Shown: one piece after another, positions 1 to 10,751 of the stretch | How positions within the stretch are numbered: position 1 is the first letter of the stretch | How the letters are laid out: every line of letters begins with the position of its first letter | Notes under the pieces: model-generated | Told to the model about the DNA's origin: nothing | The model's database searches: none | The model's input: only the letters and a program-made list of their open reading frames with translations | Source: Jacaranda mimosifolia | Taxonomy: Eukaryota; Streptophyta; Magnoliopsida; Lamiales; Bignoniaceae | Direction: 5' to 3' | Length of the DNA: 64,000 bases | Assembly: GCA_018894105.1 (NCBI GenBank) | Contig: CM032117.1 | Location: 41,960,501-42,024,500, forward strand | Program-made: the position numbers and the translations under genes

Positions 1-473
1 GAAGAGCTTTAATACGTAGCCCCAATCGCTTTTCCACTTCATTTCTATACTCTTTGAACTTTCAAAGGCTTCAAACTTGTTCTTCATAAGAAACATGTGT
101 CCGAACCCGACTATAATAATCGGTGAAGGTCATGAAGTAGGAATAGCCTCCTCTCCGACTAATTCTTAGTGGTCCACAAACATCCATATGGATCAAATGA
201 AAAAGACTTGTGGAGCGCTCCGTTTGTCCTACAAAATGAGCCTTGGTCATTTTTCCCTTTAAATAAGATTCACAAGTAGGAAGATCACCAATGCCACTAA
301 CATTTAGTGCTTTGAGAGCTTCTAATTTGTTCATCCTATTTTTAGAGATATGTCCAAATCTTGCATGCCATAAAATGGCATCTTCTTGGTTATCTAATTT
401 TCTTTTGCTTGATTGAATTGCATTAGTGAAGGTTGAGAATCAAGTATGTACAATCCGTTCATTAATGTACCTT
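1..473 (-). pseudogene. E1 pol: GAG-pre-integrase and integrase start
   Basis: The minus strand encodes the zinc-binding HHCC module and the first part of the copia integrase core. The WHARFGH start of the HHCC module is visible near 340-370, then LPTCES. The second cysteine of the expected CxxC is a tyrosine (CESY). The first integrase aspartate lies in the HMDVCGPL block. The longest open stretch is 71-334. It is out of frame with sequence toward position 1, so at least one frameshift is present. The rest of integrase, RT and RNase H lie left of the window. The block aligns well with the equivalent region of E2 (15180-15480), which supports the call. Confidence 0.85.
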
Positions 474-479
474 GTGCAA

Positions 480-800
480 TTAAAGAACCATTCTTTAATG
501 CTTTTAACACCCCATTTGATATCGAAAATCAAATCCTTCATTATCAAGAATGGGAATTGAAATAATGTTGTTAACAAGATGGGGTATGTAATAAACTGGA
601 TCAAGTACAATGCAAGCATTCCCTAAGTCCAACTTGATAATGCCTTGGAAAGTGGCTGCAACTTTTGCTCTAATTTTTAAGCGGAGAGTCATATCCCCTT
701 CATGAAAACTCTTTCTTCTTTCCATCCCCTATAACGAATTACAGAGGTGAGAACCGCATGCGGTATCAAATATCTATGTGGAAGAATTAGTTATCATGTG
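480..800 (-). pseudogene. E1 pol: aspartic protease region
   Basis: The minus strand encodes a copia-type protease fragment. An FDTACGSHLC active-site block is readable at about 745-780, followed by the open stretch 504-725 (MERRKSFHEGDM to FRYQMGC), which holds the conserved LDPVYYIPHLVNNIISI block seen in plant copia proteases. The catalytic triplet reads D-T-A rather than D-T/S-G. The E2 copy has the same triplet, and so does the tobacco Tnt1 family, so this is probably a lineage trait and not decay. A frameshift separates the active site from the downstream block, so no functional protease can be made. Confidence 0.75.
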
Positions 801-825
801 TACTTTATTGAAGTACATACCTTTT

Positions 826-1098
826 TCAAGGGTTGTAAGGTAAGCTTTGCAATTTCTCTTCCAATGCCTTTTTCACCACAATGGAAACAACTACTTTGAT
901 TTTAGCCTTTTTCTTCACCCTCCCGAAACTTTTCTCGTGTTGCTTCCCTTTCGAGAAAGAACTCTTCTTCCTCTTACCTTCCTTTCTAGGAGCCTTAGGA
1001 CCCTTCGACTTGGAGGAGGATACAAGCAAAAGAGGCTTCTCCTTTTTCATAGTCACCTCCACGGTCACAAGTAAATTGACTAACTTGTTAATCGTAAC
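826..1098 (-). pseudogene. E1 gag, C-terminal part with broken zinc knuckle
   Basis: The minus-strand reading frame covers the end of the copia gag: the TMKKEKPLL segment, then a lysine/serine-rich basic stretch. The CCHC zinc knuckle follows in another frame. One base is missing relative to E2 (the GGCCATTGG of E2 reads GGCATTGG here, near 865), which destroys the knuckle histidine and shifts the frame. The segment is cut at 1098 by the plus-strand solo LTR; gag resumes to the right of that LTR at about 3259. Confidence 0.8.
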
Positions 1099-3258
1099 TA
1101 TTGGAATAGTGCTCGGCAAGCCAATAGGATTGGTCTTGTAAAGCTACTTCCTCATAAAATAATCTTGATTGAGTAATATTCTCATTATATGGCCATCTTC
1201 ATCTTATGTTCTTTATTACTTCACTTGCATTTGGATGACGCCCTTAGATCACTCATGACTATAGGATCTTATGAGATGGACCATCTAAAATCCAAATAGA
1301 CTTACACTAACGATGCATAAATCCAAGAATTGAATATTACTCCATTCCATGAGCAACCATATGAGATATGGGTGCATGTTGTAGGTGCTTGTTAGAGAAC
1401 AAGGCACTGAAGACCCATCAAAGAATCCACTATATAACCGAAGTGGCAAGTCGGTAGTGGCGAGTTCTCTAGCTTGCACTAGTGCATATTATTAGTCCTC
1501 TGACCTAAGGAGCCATGGTGACCTTATATCTGGTCCTCATGCTTTGACTCTTCTTTAACCACTTAGCGGGTCTTTCAGGTTGAGATTGGGTATGAGTTAC
1601 TAAACATAGAAGTTTGTGAGATCCAAGATGGAATCCGACTCCTCATTTTTTTAAAGGGTGAATATATCTCCAATGTATTCTATAATGATTGATTCCAAGA
1701 AATCCTTACGCAATGTAGTATGACAATTTGGAAATGGAGTTTTCCAAAGGTGAGGTCATACAAAGGAATCAAATATTGAGAATAGAGACATAGAATCGAG
1801 GCCACTATGGAGCCGATAAATATCTTTTCCTAGGCCTCTTTCGAGAGATAGGAGACGGAAGGACCATATTTGCATGGTACGCATAGAGCTATAATGATTC
1901 TCCAAAAGCATTCATTTCAGCCCATTAGTTGGGCTCCATGGGCTTGAGGTTGGACATCAACTATGGAAATTGGGTACTTTTCAATTAATGAGATTAATTG
2001 AATTGAGTCGATTTAGTTTAAAGGAATTTAAACTAAAATGAATATATGATATTCAAAAGTCACAAGAAGTTGTGAGCCCATGCCCAATGAATGGTAGAAC
2101 CTATTGTGTCACACAAAAAATCCAATTAGCTTCCAAAGTTGAAGGAGGAATTTTTCTAAGAGTTAGAAAATTACTCCTAGGTGACTGATTTTTTGAGGTG
2201 CCAAATTGAAGGTCAATTTTTAGCTTGATTAATTTAAGTGCTAAATTAATCGACTAAGTTAAGGAGTTAAATTAAATCAATAATTAAGGAGTTAATTATT
2301 TGGTGCCAAATGATCATCAATTGGTCAAGTTAACTTAAAGAGTTAAGTTAACAAAATTGAACTTAAAAGTTAAGCTTACTTGACTTAAAAGTTAAGCCAA
2401 ATGTTATTTAATTAAATTAAAGTGTTTGATTTAATTAATGAGAAGAATAAATTTTGGAGGAAAAATTCAAATGAAGAGTTCATTTGAATTAGCATCTCAA
2501 TTAATTTGAAATTAGATTTTGAATGTAATTGAAATGCACAAGAAATTCAAATTAGATTTGAATTCAAATTTGCCACCTTGGCCGCCCCCCTCATGGAAGG
2601 TGTGATGCCACCTTGGTATTACACCATCCAACATCTATATATAGATATAGAGAGAGAGGATCAACCATAATTGAGAAAGCTGTGAAGAATTTGATTCTTC
2701 CACAATTCCCTACAAAACTCCTTTTCCAAACATTGCTTCATGTGTTGAGGCTTTGTTTTCTCTTCTTCTCGTACCTCAAAAATTGGCCTTCACATTGATA
2801 TTCTGCTTATTTTGTCCAGCTAAAGTGAGTGTAATTTGGACAATCAATTGGTGTGTGGATCAATCAATAGAGGCAAAGCATTTGATTTGCTAGCTTTGGA
2901 GATCTAATGGAACAGAGCAATCACTTGCTGAATTTTTTCCGAGCGATCTAGATCTAGTTTTGCTCCAAATTTTTTTTAGCGACTTCCTCAAGGAGTTGAG
3001 GAGTTCCAAAAAAATTTCATGATTTTTGGATTACTCTAACCGAGGCAAAAGTTGCTAGTTCTCCATTGTGCCAGAGTCTGCTAGAATTTGGATCAGTGAA
3101 GTGTTCATCTTTGTGACCTTGGAAATTTGCTTTTTGAGGTAACACTCCAACTGAATTTGAATTCTTGGCATGATTAGACCATTGGTAGGCTGTAATCACT
3201 AGTTATTTTGAGCTTTTGAAGTTTGATAATTGGATCCTAGTAACTTCTTACTTGGACA
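1099..3258 (+). mobile_element. Solo copia LTR nested in E1 gag
   Basis: A complete LTR of the E1/E2 family in plus orientation with no internal region. It starts TATTGGAATAGTGC, a mutated form of the family's TGTTGGAATAG. Its end is ambiguous. Aligned to sibling LTRs it ends CA at about 3258. Alternatively a perfect gtaac flanks it (1094-1098 and 3240-3244), which would end the LTR at 3239 and let 3240-3270 align to gag without gaps. It carries a TATA box and an upstream palindrome. Solo LTRs arise by recombination between two LTRs, so a full element probably once sat here. Confidence 0.85.
2599..2644 (+). promoter_or_regulatory. LTR promoter: palindrome plus TATA box
   Basis: An imperfect inverted repeat has GGTGTGATGCCA at 2599-2610 and TGGTATTACACC at 2614-2625. 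The TATA box CTATATATAG (about 2634-2644) follows. The same arrangement recurs in the sibling LTRs here, which supports a conserved promoter. The transcription start should lie some 30 bp downstream of the TATA box. Confidence 0.6.
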
Positions 3259-3784
3259 TATTGAAGTTCATAATGAATTGGTCATATGATGATGGTAATG
3301 ATTGTAGGATTAAATCCACATAAAGGTCGTTGTCCATGACCACATCTAACTATCTAAGCTTCTCAATGAGTCCTATCATCTTGAGGCCATGATCATGGAC
3401 ATTGGACCCTTCACTCATCTTTATCCTAAAGAGCTCCTTCGACAAAGTGAACCTTTCGTGTCTATTTTGTACACCATACAACTCTTGTAAGTGTACATAG
3501 ATCTCTCAAGCATGTTTCATGTCCTCATGAGTCTTTTGAAGCTTGTCGGACATAGAGGCCATCATGACATATCTAACTTGTAGATCATCATCTACAAATT
3601 TTGTGAACATTTCATGTTGTTGGTCAGTGGCGTTATCACCAAGTGTGTCCACGGGACTTTGATTAAGGATGTAAGTCCGTTTTTCAAAGTCAAGAATTAT
3701 TTTAAAGTTTCTCAACCAATCGTGGAAGTTAGGCCATATAAGTTTATTGGTTTCCAAAATTGATGCGAGTGGATTTTTAGCCAT
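3259..3784 (-). pseudogene. E1 gag, N-terminal part
   Basis: Minus-strand copia gag. The start codon chosen is at 3784-3782 because it begins MAKNPLASILETNKL, which matches the start of the E2 gag (13921). Hallmarks are the DWLRNFKIILDFEK block, the KFVDDDLQVRYVMMASMSD block and the HEDMK segment, typical of the UBN2-type gag domain of TNT1-like elements. The open stretch continues upstream of this ATG to 3868, but that part aligns with leader sequence. Downstream of 3506 the frame is lost, although homology continues to the solo LTR junction. Confidence 0.8.
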
Positions 3785-5725
3785 TTTGTTTGAAGATTTC
3801 GAATATCTACAAGAGGCGAAAAAAGAGTATAAGCATGTGATTGACTTTGATATTAAAAACATGTTCATGGTCTTTCAAGTATGTTTTCCTCCCACTATTT
3901 TGTCAAATTCTTCACCCCCAAGAAGAATTCGGGAAATTATATTTCCTAATGAGATCAAAATCCTAAATACTTGCAAGTGGACCCTCGTGACTGGATGTAT
4001 ATCCACAAGCAATCTAAAGGTAAGCAACATTTGCTGATTGCATTTCATGCAACTTTTATTATATTTTATCTCACCATTTCATGTAGATCCCTTAATGGGG
4101 ACGACCTCTACATTGCTCAGTGTTAAGTCACACCTATCAATCAAACTTTGATTCGAGACGGGCACCACAACATCCCCCATGATCAAGTGTATAATGTGTG
4201 GGCATTCTCAAAACAAAGTATATGGTCACAATTTTCCACCTAAGTGTGACCCCCGTGACCGGATGTATATCACACAAAGGTAGTAGCATCATCATGCCAC
4301 ATACTATTGGTAGAAGGCATGGATAAATTAAAACTCTTTTAATTTGTATCCATTTTGATTTAATATTTGAAAACCACTTAGACTTTCTAAGTGGAGGGTT
4401 TTTGCTTGCAAAGATCTCATCATTTTATCTTCTTACTTAGGTTTTCTATATCCTAACCATGCATCTCATACATCAATAGAATATTGAAAGCATAAATAAG
4501 TAAATACGCCTAGCATGCTCTTAGGATGGGATGACCATGAGCCTAACCAAGTGGTGCACTTAAAGCCATGGTACACCACCTTGTTGATTTTAGGTGGGTT
4601 GATTAAATCTAGCTATTACATGAGTGTATCCTATACATTCATGGGTCTTTATAAGTTTCCATGCCTCCAAGGCCTCATTTACTCTATGTAACTTTTACAT
4701 GAGAAAGAAATTCTCACTTCTAGTAATTCTACTCTCACAACATTTATAAAGTAGAAATTAAGAAGCATGCAAGCCCCAATTTAATACAACTCATTTCAAC
4801 AACTTGAAAGAAATAAGATCAATATTAAAGACTCATGATCATCCCCATTCATTCAACAATTAAATGAATAATAAACAAATATAAAATTAACAATTAACTC
4901 CATCAATTAAATGCTAATCAAATTAATAAATAATTAGCCATGCATAATACTTATGCAACATGTTGGAGATTAACTTTAATAGGATTTAAGGAGCTTAAAA
5001 AAATGTCAAACATTTTGTTAAACAATTGCACAACACTTGTGCACCTTCTATGTGTGATGAAAAACTATTTTGAGCATGAAATGAGACACAAAAACAAGGC
5101 AAAAGTCATCCTTAGCCTAAATATGCCACTGTCGCATGGGCTGGGCATGCGCGCACATAGCATACACACTTTGCCAGGCCAGCGCTCGGCCGTGTGTTGC
5201 AGGCTACACCTTTTGGCTTTAGGATCGAGTCATCTCATTTTTGGCTAACTTTTATGCATCCAAAAATTTAGGGCACCTCCTAAACATGACATCATACATT
5301 TTAGATAGAATTTCCAGTTTCAAAACAACTTTTAAAAATGGAAATTCAAGTGTTCAATCAAGCTTCAAAAAACTAGTTTAAGTAAGAATCTCATTCTTCA
5401 AAAACTCTCCAACAAAACTCCAATAAAATTGGATCCAAAAATGACCAAAACACATTAAGGTCATATCTAACAAGCTATATCAACATATAACATCAATTAA
5501 TGCTAAATAAACATTTAACATTAAAAGCTATGAATTAAAACATACTAATCATATGAATTAACACTTAAAACACATATTAGCATGCTTTCAATTAATCAAT
5601 CCAGAAGTCACACACAACATCATCCAAACACTCCAATCCATTATATAAATTGAGAATTTGGTGATTTTGAACAATCCATTACATGAATCAATCATAAAAA
5701 AAATACAAATCTAAGCATGATTTAG
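3785..5725 (-). other. E1 untranslated leader between PBS and gag
   Basis: About 1.9 kb without credible coding sequence on the sense (minus) strand. It is collinear with the E2 leader (11972-13920) and shares two landmarks. One is a GC-rich patch (5125-5200 here). The other is dispersed copies of a motif near 3980-4010 and 4240-4275 that correspond to the repeated GTCTCACAAGTCATGG motif of E2. A plus-strand open frame at 4940-5248 lies over the GC patch and has no recognisable product. Confidence 0.6.
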
Positions 5726-5737
5726 GCTCGGATACCA
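5726..5737 (-). other. E1 primer-binding site
   Basis: The minus strand reads TGGTATCCGAGC, one base from the plant initiator tRNA-Met complement TGGTATCAGAGC. It sits two bases inside the 5' LTR end at 5740. This fixes element orientation and LTR boundary. Confidence 0.85.
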
Positions 5738-6357
5738 CTTGATGGTTAGTAAGCCACTAGGATCCAATTATCAAACTTCAAAAGCTCAAAAATAACTAGT
5801 GCTTACAGCCTACCAAGGATTTAATCATGCTAGGTATTCATATTTAGAAGGATAATTACCTCAAAAACTAAATTTCTAAGGTTGTGATGGTGAACACTTC
5901 ACCAATCCAAAATCTAGTAGACTCTGGCACAGCTGATGAATAGAAACTTTTGCCCTGATTAACATACTCCAAAAATCACTAAACAAAATATGGAACCTCT
6001 CAACTCATTGAAAAAAGTTTTGTAAAAAATTCAAAGCAAAACTCGATCTAGATTGCTTGAAAAAAATTTAGCAAGTGACTGCTCTGTTCCAGTGGATCTT
6101 CAAAGCTAGCAAATCAAATACTTTGCCTCTATTGATATGATCCACACACCAATCAATCGTTTAAATTTCACTCACTTTTAGCTGGTGAAAGCAAGTAGAA
6201 TTGCAATGGTGAAGGCCAATTTTTTAGGTAGGAGAAGAAAAACAAAGCAAAGTTTCAACACATGATGCAATGCTTGAAAGGGGTTTTGGAGGGAATTGCA
6301 AAAAATCTAATTCTTCACACCTTTTGTGATATGGCCGATTCCTCTCTCATCTATATC

Positions 6358-6403
6358 CATATATAGATGTTGTATGGTGTGATGCCAAGGTGGCGTCACA
6401 CCT
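6358..6403 (-). promoter_or_regulatory. E1 LTR promoter: palindrome plus TATA
   Basis: On the minus strand the palindrome arms are at 6403-6392 and 6388-6377 (11 of 12 bases pair), followed by a CATCTATATATGG TATA box at 6370-6358. The layout is the same as in the solo LTRs of this family. Confidence 0.6.
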
Positions 6404-7662
6404 TCCATGAGGGGGAGCGGCAAAGTGGGGTGCCAAGGTGGCAAATTTGAATTCAAATCTCATTTGAATTCATGTGCATTTTAATTACATTTGAAATCTA
6501 ATTTCAAGTTAATTAAGATGCTTAATTCAAATGAAAATTACATTTGAATTTTCCCTCTAAAATGTATTCTTCTAATTAATTAAATTAAATTATTTTACCT
6601 TTGACTTAACACTTAAATCAATTAAGCTTAACTCTTAAGCTCTCTATTGTTAATTTAACTCCTTAAATTAACTTGACCAATTGATGGCCACTTGGCACCA
6701 AATAATTAAATCCATAGTTATTGGTATAATTTAACTCTTGAAATCAGTTGATTAATTTAACACTTAAATTAATCAAGCAAAAATTTGACCTTCAAATTGG
6801 CACCTCAAAATTGGTCACCTTGGAGTGATTCTCTAACTCTTAGAAAATTGCTCCAATAACTAGGAGGATAATTGGCTTTTGTGTGTGACCTAATAGTTTC
6901 TACCATTTATTGGACGTGGGCTCACAACTCTTTGTGACTTTTGAATATCGTATATTCATTATAGTTCAAAACAACTTTTAAATTAATTGACTCAATTCAA
7001 TTAATCTCATTAATTGAAGAGTACCCAATCTCCATGGTTGATGTCCAACCTCAAGCCCATGGAGCCCACCTAATTGACCAAAATGAAAGCTTTTGGAGAA
7101 CTATTATAGCTCTACGCGTACCATGCAAATATGGTCCTTCCGTCTCCTGTCTCCAGAAAGTAGCCCAGGGTAAGATATTTGCCAACTCCTTAATAGCCTC
7201 GATACTATGTCTCTATTCCCAATGTTTGATTCCTTTGTGACACCTCATCTTTGAAAAAATCCTTTTCCAAATTGTCACACCACCTTGCGAAGAATTTCTT
7301 GAAATCGATCGTTATAGAATACATAGGAGAATTACTCGCCCTTTACAAAAAGCGAGGAGTCGGATTTCATCTTGAATCTCACAAACCTCCATGGCAAGTA
7401 GCTCATACCCAACCTCAACCCAAAAGACCCGCTAAGTGGTCAAGGAAGAGTCAAAGCATGAGGACCAGTCACAAGGTTACCATAGATCCTTAGATCAAAG
7501 GACTAATAATATGCACCAAGTAAGCTGGAGAATTCGCCACTACCAACTTGCTACTATGGCTATCTGGTAGATTATCTGGTAGGTCTTCAGTACCTTATTC
7601 TCTAACAAGTATCTACTAACATGCACCCATATCTCATATGGTAGCTCATGGATTAGAGTAAT

Positions 7663-8225
7663 ATCCGACTCTTGGATTTATGCAAGTCTATCTAGATCTT
7701 AGATCCTCTATCTCGTAAGATCCTATGACTTGGAAGATTTAAGATCACGACTGTGTAAGACTTATTCCATGGTCATCGAACCAATTCCCGTAGTCATAAA
7801 TGATATAAGGGCTTCATCCAAATGCGAGTGAAGAAATAAAGAGCATAAGATGAAAATGGTTATATAAATAATATCATTCAATCAAGATTGTTTTTACAAG
7901 AAAATAACTTTACAAGGCCAATCCTATTGGCTTGCTGGGTACTATTCCAACAATCTAACCCTTGGATTTATACATCTCATAAGATCCTATGACTTGGAAG
8001 ATTCAAGATCACGATCGTGTAAGACGTATTCCATGATCACCATCCAATGCATAATCAAGTCTTATAGTTTTGTATGATCTAAGGGCTTCATCCAAATGCG
8101 AGAGAAGTAAACAATGAGCATAAGATGAAGATGGTCATTCAATGAATATCATTCAATCAAGATTATCTTACAAGGAAATAGTTTACAAGGTCATTCTAAT
8201 TGGCTTGCGGGGCACTATTCCAACA
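7663..8225 (-). repeat. Tandem duplication of the E1 LTR 5' end
   Basis: 7663-7952 and 7953-8225 are two head-to-tail copies of the first ~280 bp of the LTR. Each ends with an LTR terminus (ACTATTCCAACA on the plus strand). The outer copy lacks a short internal stretch near 7975 relative to the inner one, so the copies have diverged. Confidence 0.8.
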
Positions 8226-9115
8226 AAAGAAATCCTAATCACTTCTGAAGGCAGCTTGGGCTCAACCAATGGAGCCAATCCTTTTGGCATGTGTGGAGAA
8301 ATTACTTCCCATCTTTCTAGCAACAATGCATCAATTATTTCTCTTTATGAAAGTCGTAAAATTGAGATCTCTTGCGAGTATCTAAAATGACATTGGCTAT
8401 CTTTATTGTAAAGAAGTTGCCTGTTGAAGAGAATGTGCCTAAGAAATCCAAGAAGACATGTAAAGCTCCATCATGGCCAGTTCCACGTGTTGAAACTTTT
8501 GAATTTTGTCCTCAAATTGTAAAGACTAAAGCTAAGTAGATATTGATGAAACTTTACTAAGAACAAATATATCAGAAGATCATGAAAACTCCATTTGAGT
8601 AGCTTTCAGGGGTAAAGCCAGCAATTGATGATCTGATCATGCAGATGAGGACATATATGAAAGATACATCACCTTTGGAGAGTCATCTAATATCTTTCTT
8701 TGATGGCACTTCCAACTATACAAAGGTCAAGTTGGACTCCATCTGGAGAGAGATACAAGAGGCTCATGAGAAAGCACTTCTTCTTACACAACAATAGATA
8801 TTTTTGAATTCAAGGCAAATAAACTTGAATGAGTTGAGAAGTGAATGATCTGAAAGCGGAGCTTCTCCAAATCACTAAGCAACAAGAAGAATTGAAGGCA
8901 CGACTGGCCGAGTTGAATAGAAAAGAAGAACATGCAAGCTTATCACTTTATAAAGCTAAAGAAAACATATCCACCATTCAAAAATAAGTAGCCACCAAGA
9001 GGCAAGAAGTCTTGAAGCTCGAGAGCACTCCATTTTTTACTGACAAAGAGGCTGAAGTTTTAAAAAGGATGGAGGCATTACTTGCCATGATAGTAGCCTT
9101 TAACTTATTCGCTTG
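8226..9115 (+). pseudogene. Plant-mobile-domain-like gene fragment, antisense in G1
   Basis: Degraded plus-strand coding sequence spread over frames. The first block (8226-8390) reads KEILITSEGSLGSTNGANPF and on to CEYLK. A basic block with PVPRVETFEFCPQ follows (about 8415-8530). The next is DDLIMQMRTYMKDTS with FFDGTSNYTKVKLDSIW (about 8620-8760). The last is a coiled-coil-like Glu/Lys/Leu-rich tail (about 8850-9110) ending near a stop at 9113. I recognise this layout from PMD (aminotransferase-like plant mobile domain) proteins carried by plant retrotransposons. The core PMD domain would lie upstream and was separated by the E1 insertion at 8225. It lies antisense to G1 gag-pol, downstream of integrase. 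Stops and frameshifts mark it as dead. The family call is by memory. Confidence 0.5.
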
Positions 9116-9679
9116 AGCATTTTGCTTCTTAGCACTCTTTCTTTCTTTTTTTCTTTTTTAATTGATGTAAAAGTGCATCTATTTTCATATGCAATAAAAG
9201 TTCTTTTCTTTTCATCAATCTATTGCTTTCTTTTATTTCTTTTTTTTTGTTCACATTTTTTGTAATCTTCATAGCAATGCCAACTAAGCAAGATCATGTT
9301 GCATGCTTTCAACAATAAAAATAATTAAACAAAATAGCTTAAGCTTGGCTATGTCCTACACAAACCAAACTTATTTGAAAATATGACTGAACTTGAAAAA
9401 TAAACTCCAAGCTATCTATGTACCTCATCAAGGGGATCAAGTCATCAAGTAGTTCAAAGGGCTTTTTTTATTATTTTTTTAGATTTTGTGGGGAGCTGTA
9501 CATAGTTTATACTCATGTAGGCTAGGAGTATCCATAACTTAGCCACCTTCATGAGGTTAAGTATTTCCACATTTTAGCCACATGAAATACTTTCAATGGA
9601 ATAGGTTACCAGTTTATCCATGTTCACTACTATTGATGGGTACCATATACAATTTATACTCATGCAAGTTAGGAGTAAC
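9116..9679 (-). other. G1 region downstream of pol
   Basis: Non-coding stretch between the PMD-like pseudogene and the E2 insertion, inferred to be the G1 segment after integrase. It holds T-rich tracts and a 25-bp direct repeat (TTTATACTCATG(T/C)A(G/A)GCTAGGAGTA type) at about 9507 and 9654. No gene is visible. Confidence 0.45.
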
Positions 9680-10751
9680 TGTTGGAAAATAGTACCCCAC
9701 AGCCAATTAGATTAGTATGTAAACAATTTACTTGTGATACAATCTTGATTGAATGATATTCATATAAAATGGCCATCTTTATCTTATACTTTTTATTACT
9801 TCACTGGCATTTGGTTGAAGCCCCAAGATCTCACAAGACTATCAGACTTGGTCGCGTAATAGGTGGTTATCATGAAATAAGTCTTACACGATCATGATCT
9901 TAAAATATTTTAAGCCATAGAATCTTATGAGATATGGCATCTAAGATTCGAATAGATTTGCATTAACGATGCATAAATCCAAGGAGTTGGATATTGCTCC
10001 ATTTCATAAGCAATCCATGCTAGACATAGGTTCATATTAGTGAGTGCTTGTTAGAGAACAAGTTCACTGAAGACCTGCTCAGAGATTCCACTAGATAGTT
10101 GGAGTGGCAAGTCGGTGTGGTCAAGTTCTCCAACTTACACAAGTGCATATAATTAGTCCTTAGACTTGAGCATCCATGGTAATTAGTCCAACTTACACTA
10201 CTATTGATGGGTACCATATACAATTTAAACTCATGCAAGTTAGGAGTAACTGTTGGAAAATAGTACCCCACAGCCAATTAGATTAGTATGTAAACAATTT
10301 ACTTGTGATACAATCTTGATTGAATGATATTCATATAAAATGGCCATCTTCATCTTATACTTTTTATTACTTCACTAGCATTTGGTTGAAGCCCCAAGAT
10401 CTCACAAGACTATCAGACTTGGTCGCGTAATAGGTGGTTATCATGAAATAAGTCTTACACGATCATGATCTTAAAATATTTTAAGCCATAGAATCTTATG
10501 AGATATGGCATCTAAGATTCGAATAGATTTGCATTAACGATGCATAAATCCAAGGAGTTGGATATTGCTCCATTTCATAAGCAATCCATGCTAGACATAG
10601 GTTCATGTTAGTGAGTGCTTGTTAGAGAACAAGTTCACTGAAGACCTGCTCAGAGATTCCACTAGATAGCTGGAGTGGCAAGTCGGTGTGGTCAAGTTCT
10701 CCAACTTACACTAGTGCATATAATTAGTCCTTAGACTTGAGCATCCATGGT
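9625..10751 (+). repeat. 571-bp tandem duplication across the E2 left boundary
   Basis: Copy 1 (9625-10195) and copy 2 (from 10196 to about 10750) are nearly identical with a constant offset of 571 bp. Each contains ~55 bp of G1 flank, the gtaac target site and the first ~500 bp of the E2 LTR. At the junction copy 1 ends with about 18 bp of filler (TTAGTCCAACTTACAC), made of two short pieces found nearby in the LTR. Confidence 0.9.

Larger units (their letters stand above)
1..8225 (-). mobile_element. Ty1/copia retrotransposon E1, 5' part, interrupted
   Basis: Minus-strand copia element running off the left window edge. Reading leftwards it has a 5' LTR (5740-8225), an initiator tRNA-Met type primer-binding site (5726-5737), an untranslated leader, gag (from 3784), protease and the start of integrase. 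Gag is split by a plus-strand solo LTR of the same family (1099-3258). The right boundary is set by the LTR terminus at 8225, next to PMD-like coding sequence that resumes at 8226. The right-hand candidate target duplication is aaaga (8226-8230); its partner is outside the window. Frameshifts and stops make the element non-functional. TNT1-like affiliation rests on the protein similarity I recognise and was not computed. Confidence 0.85.
5740..8225 (-). repeat. E1 5' LTR
   Basis: Minus-strand LTR of the TGTTGGAATAG family. It ends at 5740 (CA terminus) beside the primer-binding site and starts at 8225. A second internal LTR start (TGTTGGAATAGTACCC) is at 7952, so the first 290 bp are present twice. 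Apart from that duplication the layout matches the other copies: U3 with AT-rich tracts, palindrome, TATA box, then R/U5. No coding function is expected; open frames at 7034-7240 and 7251-7493 are chance frames in LTR sequence. Confidence 0.85.

Noticed and set aside
4940..5248. 102-codon plus-strand ORF
   Set aside because: Lies antisense in the E1 leader over the conserved GC patch; no domain, and the frame is not kept in the E2 leader.
7034..7493. Two consecutive plus-strand ORFs (68 and 80 codons)
   Set aside because: Both fall inside the E1 LTR and equivalents in sibling LTRs (for example 23617-23880) change frame; LTR sequence, not genes.
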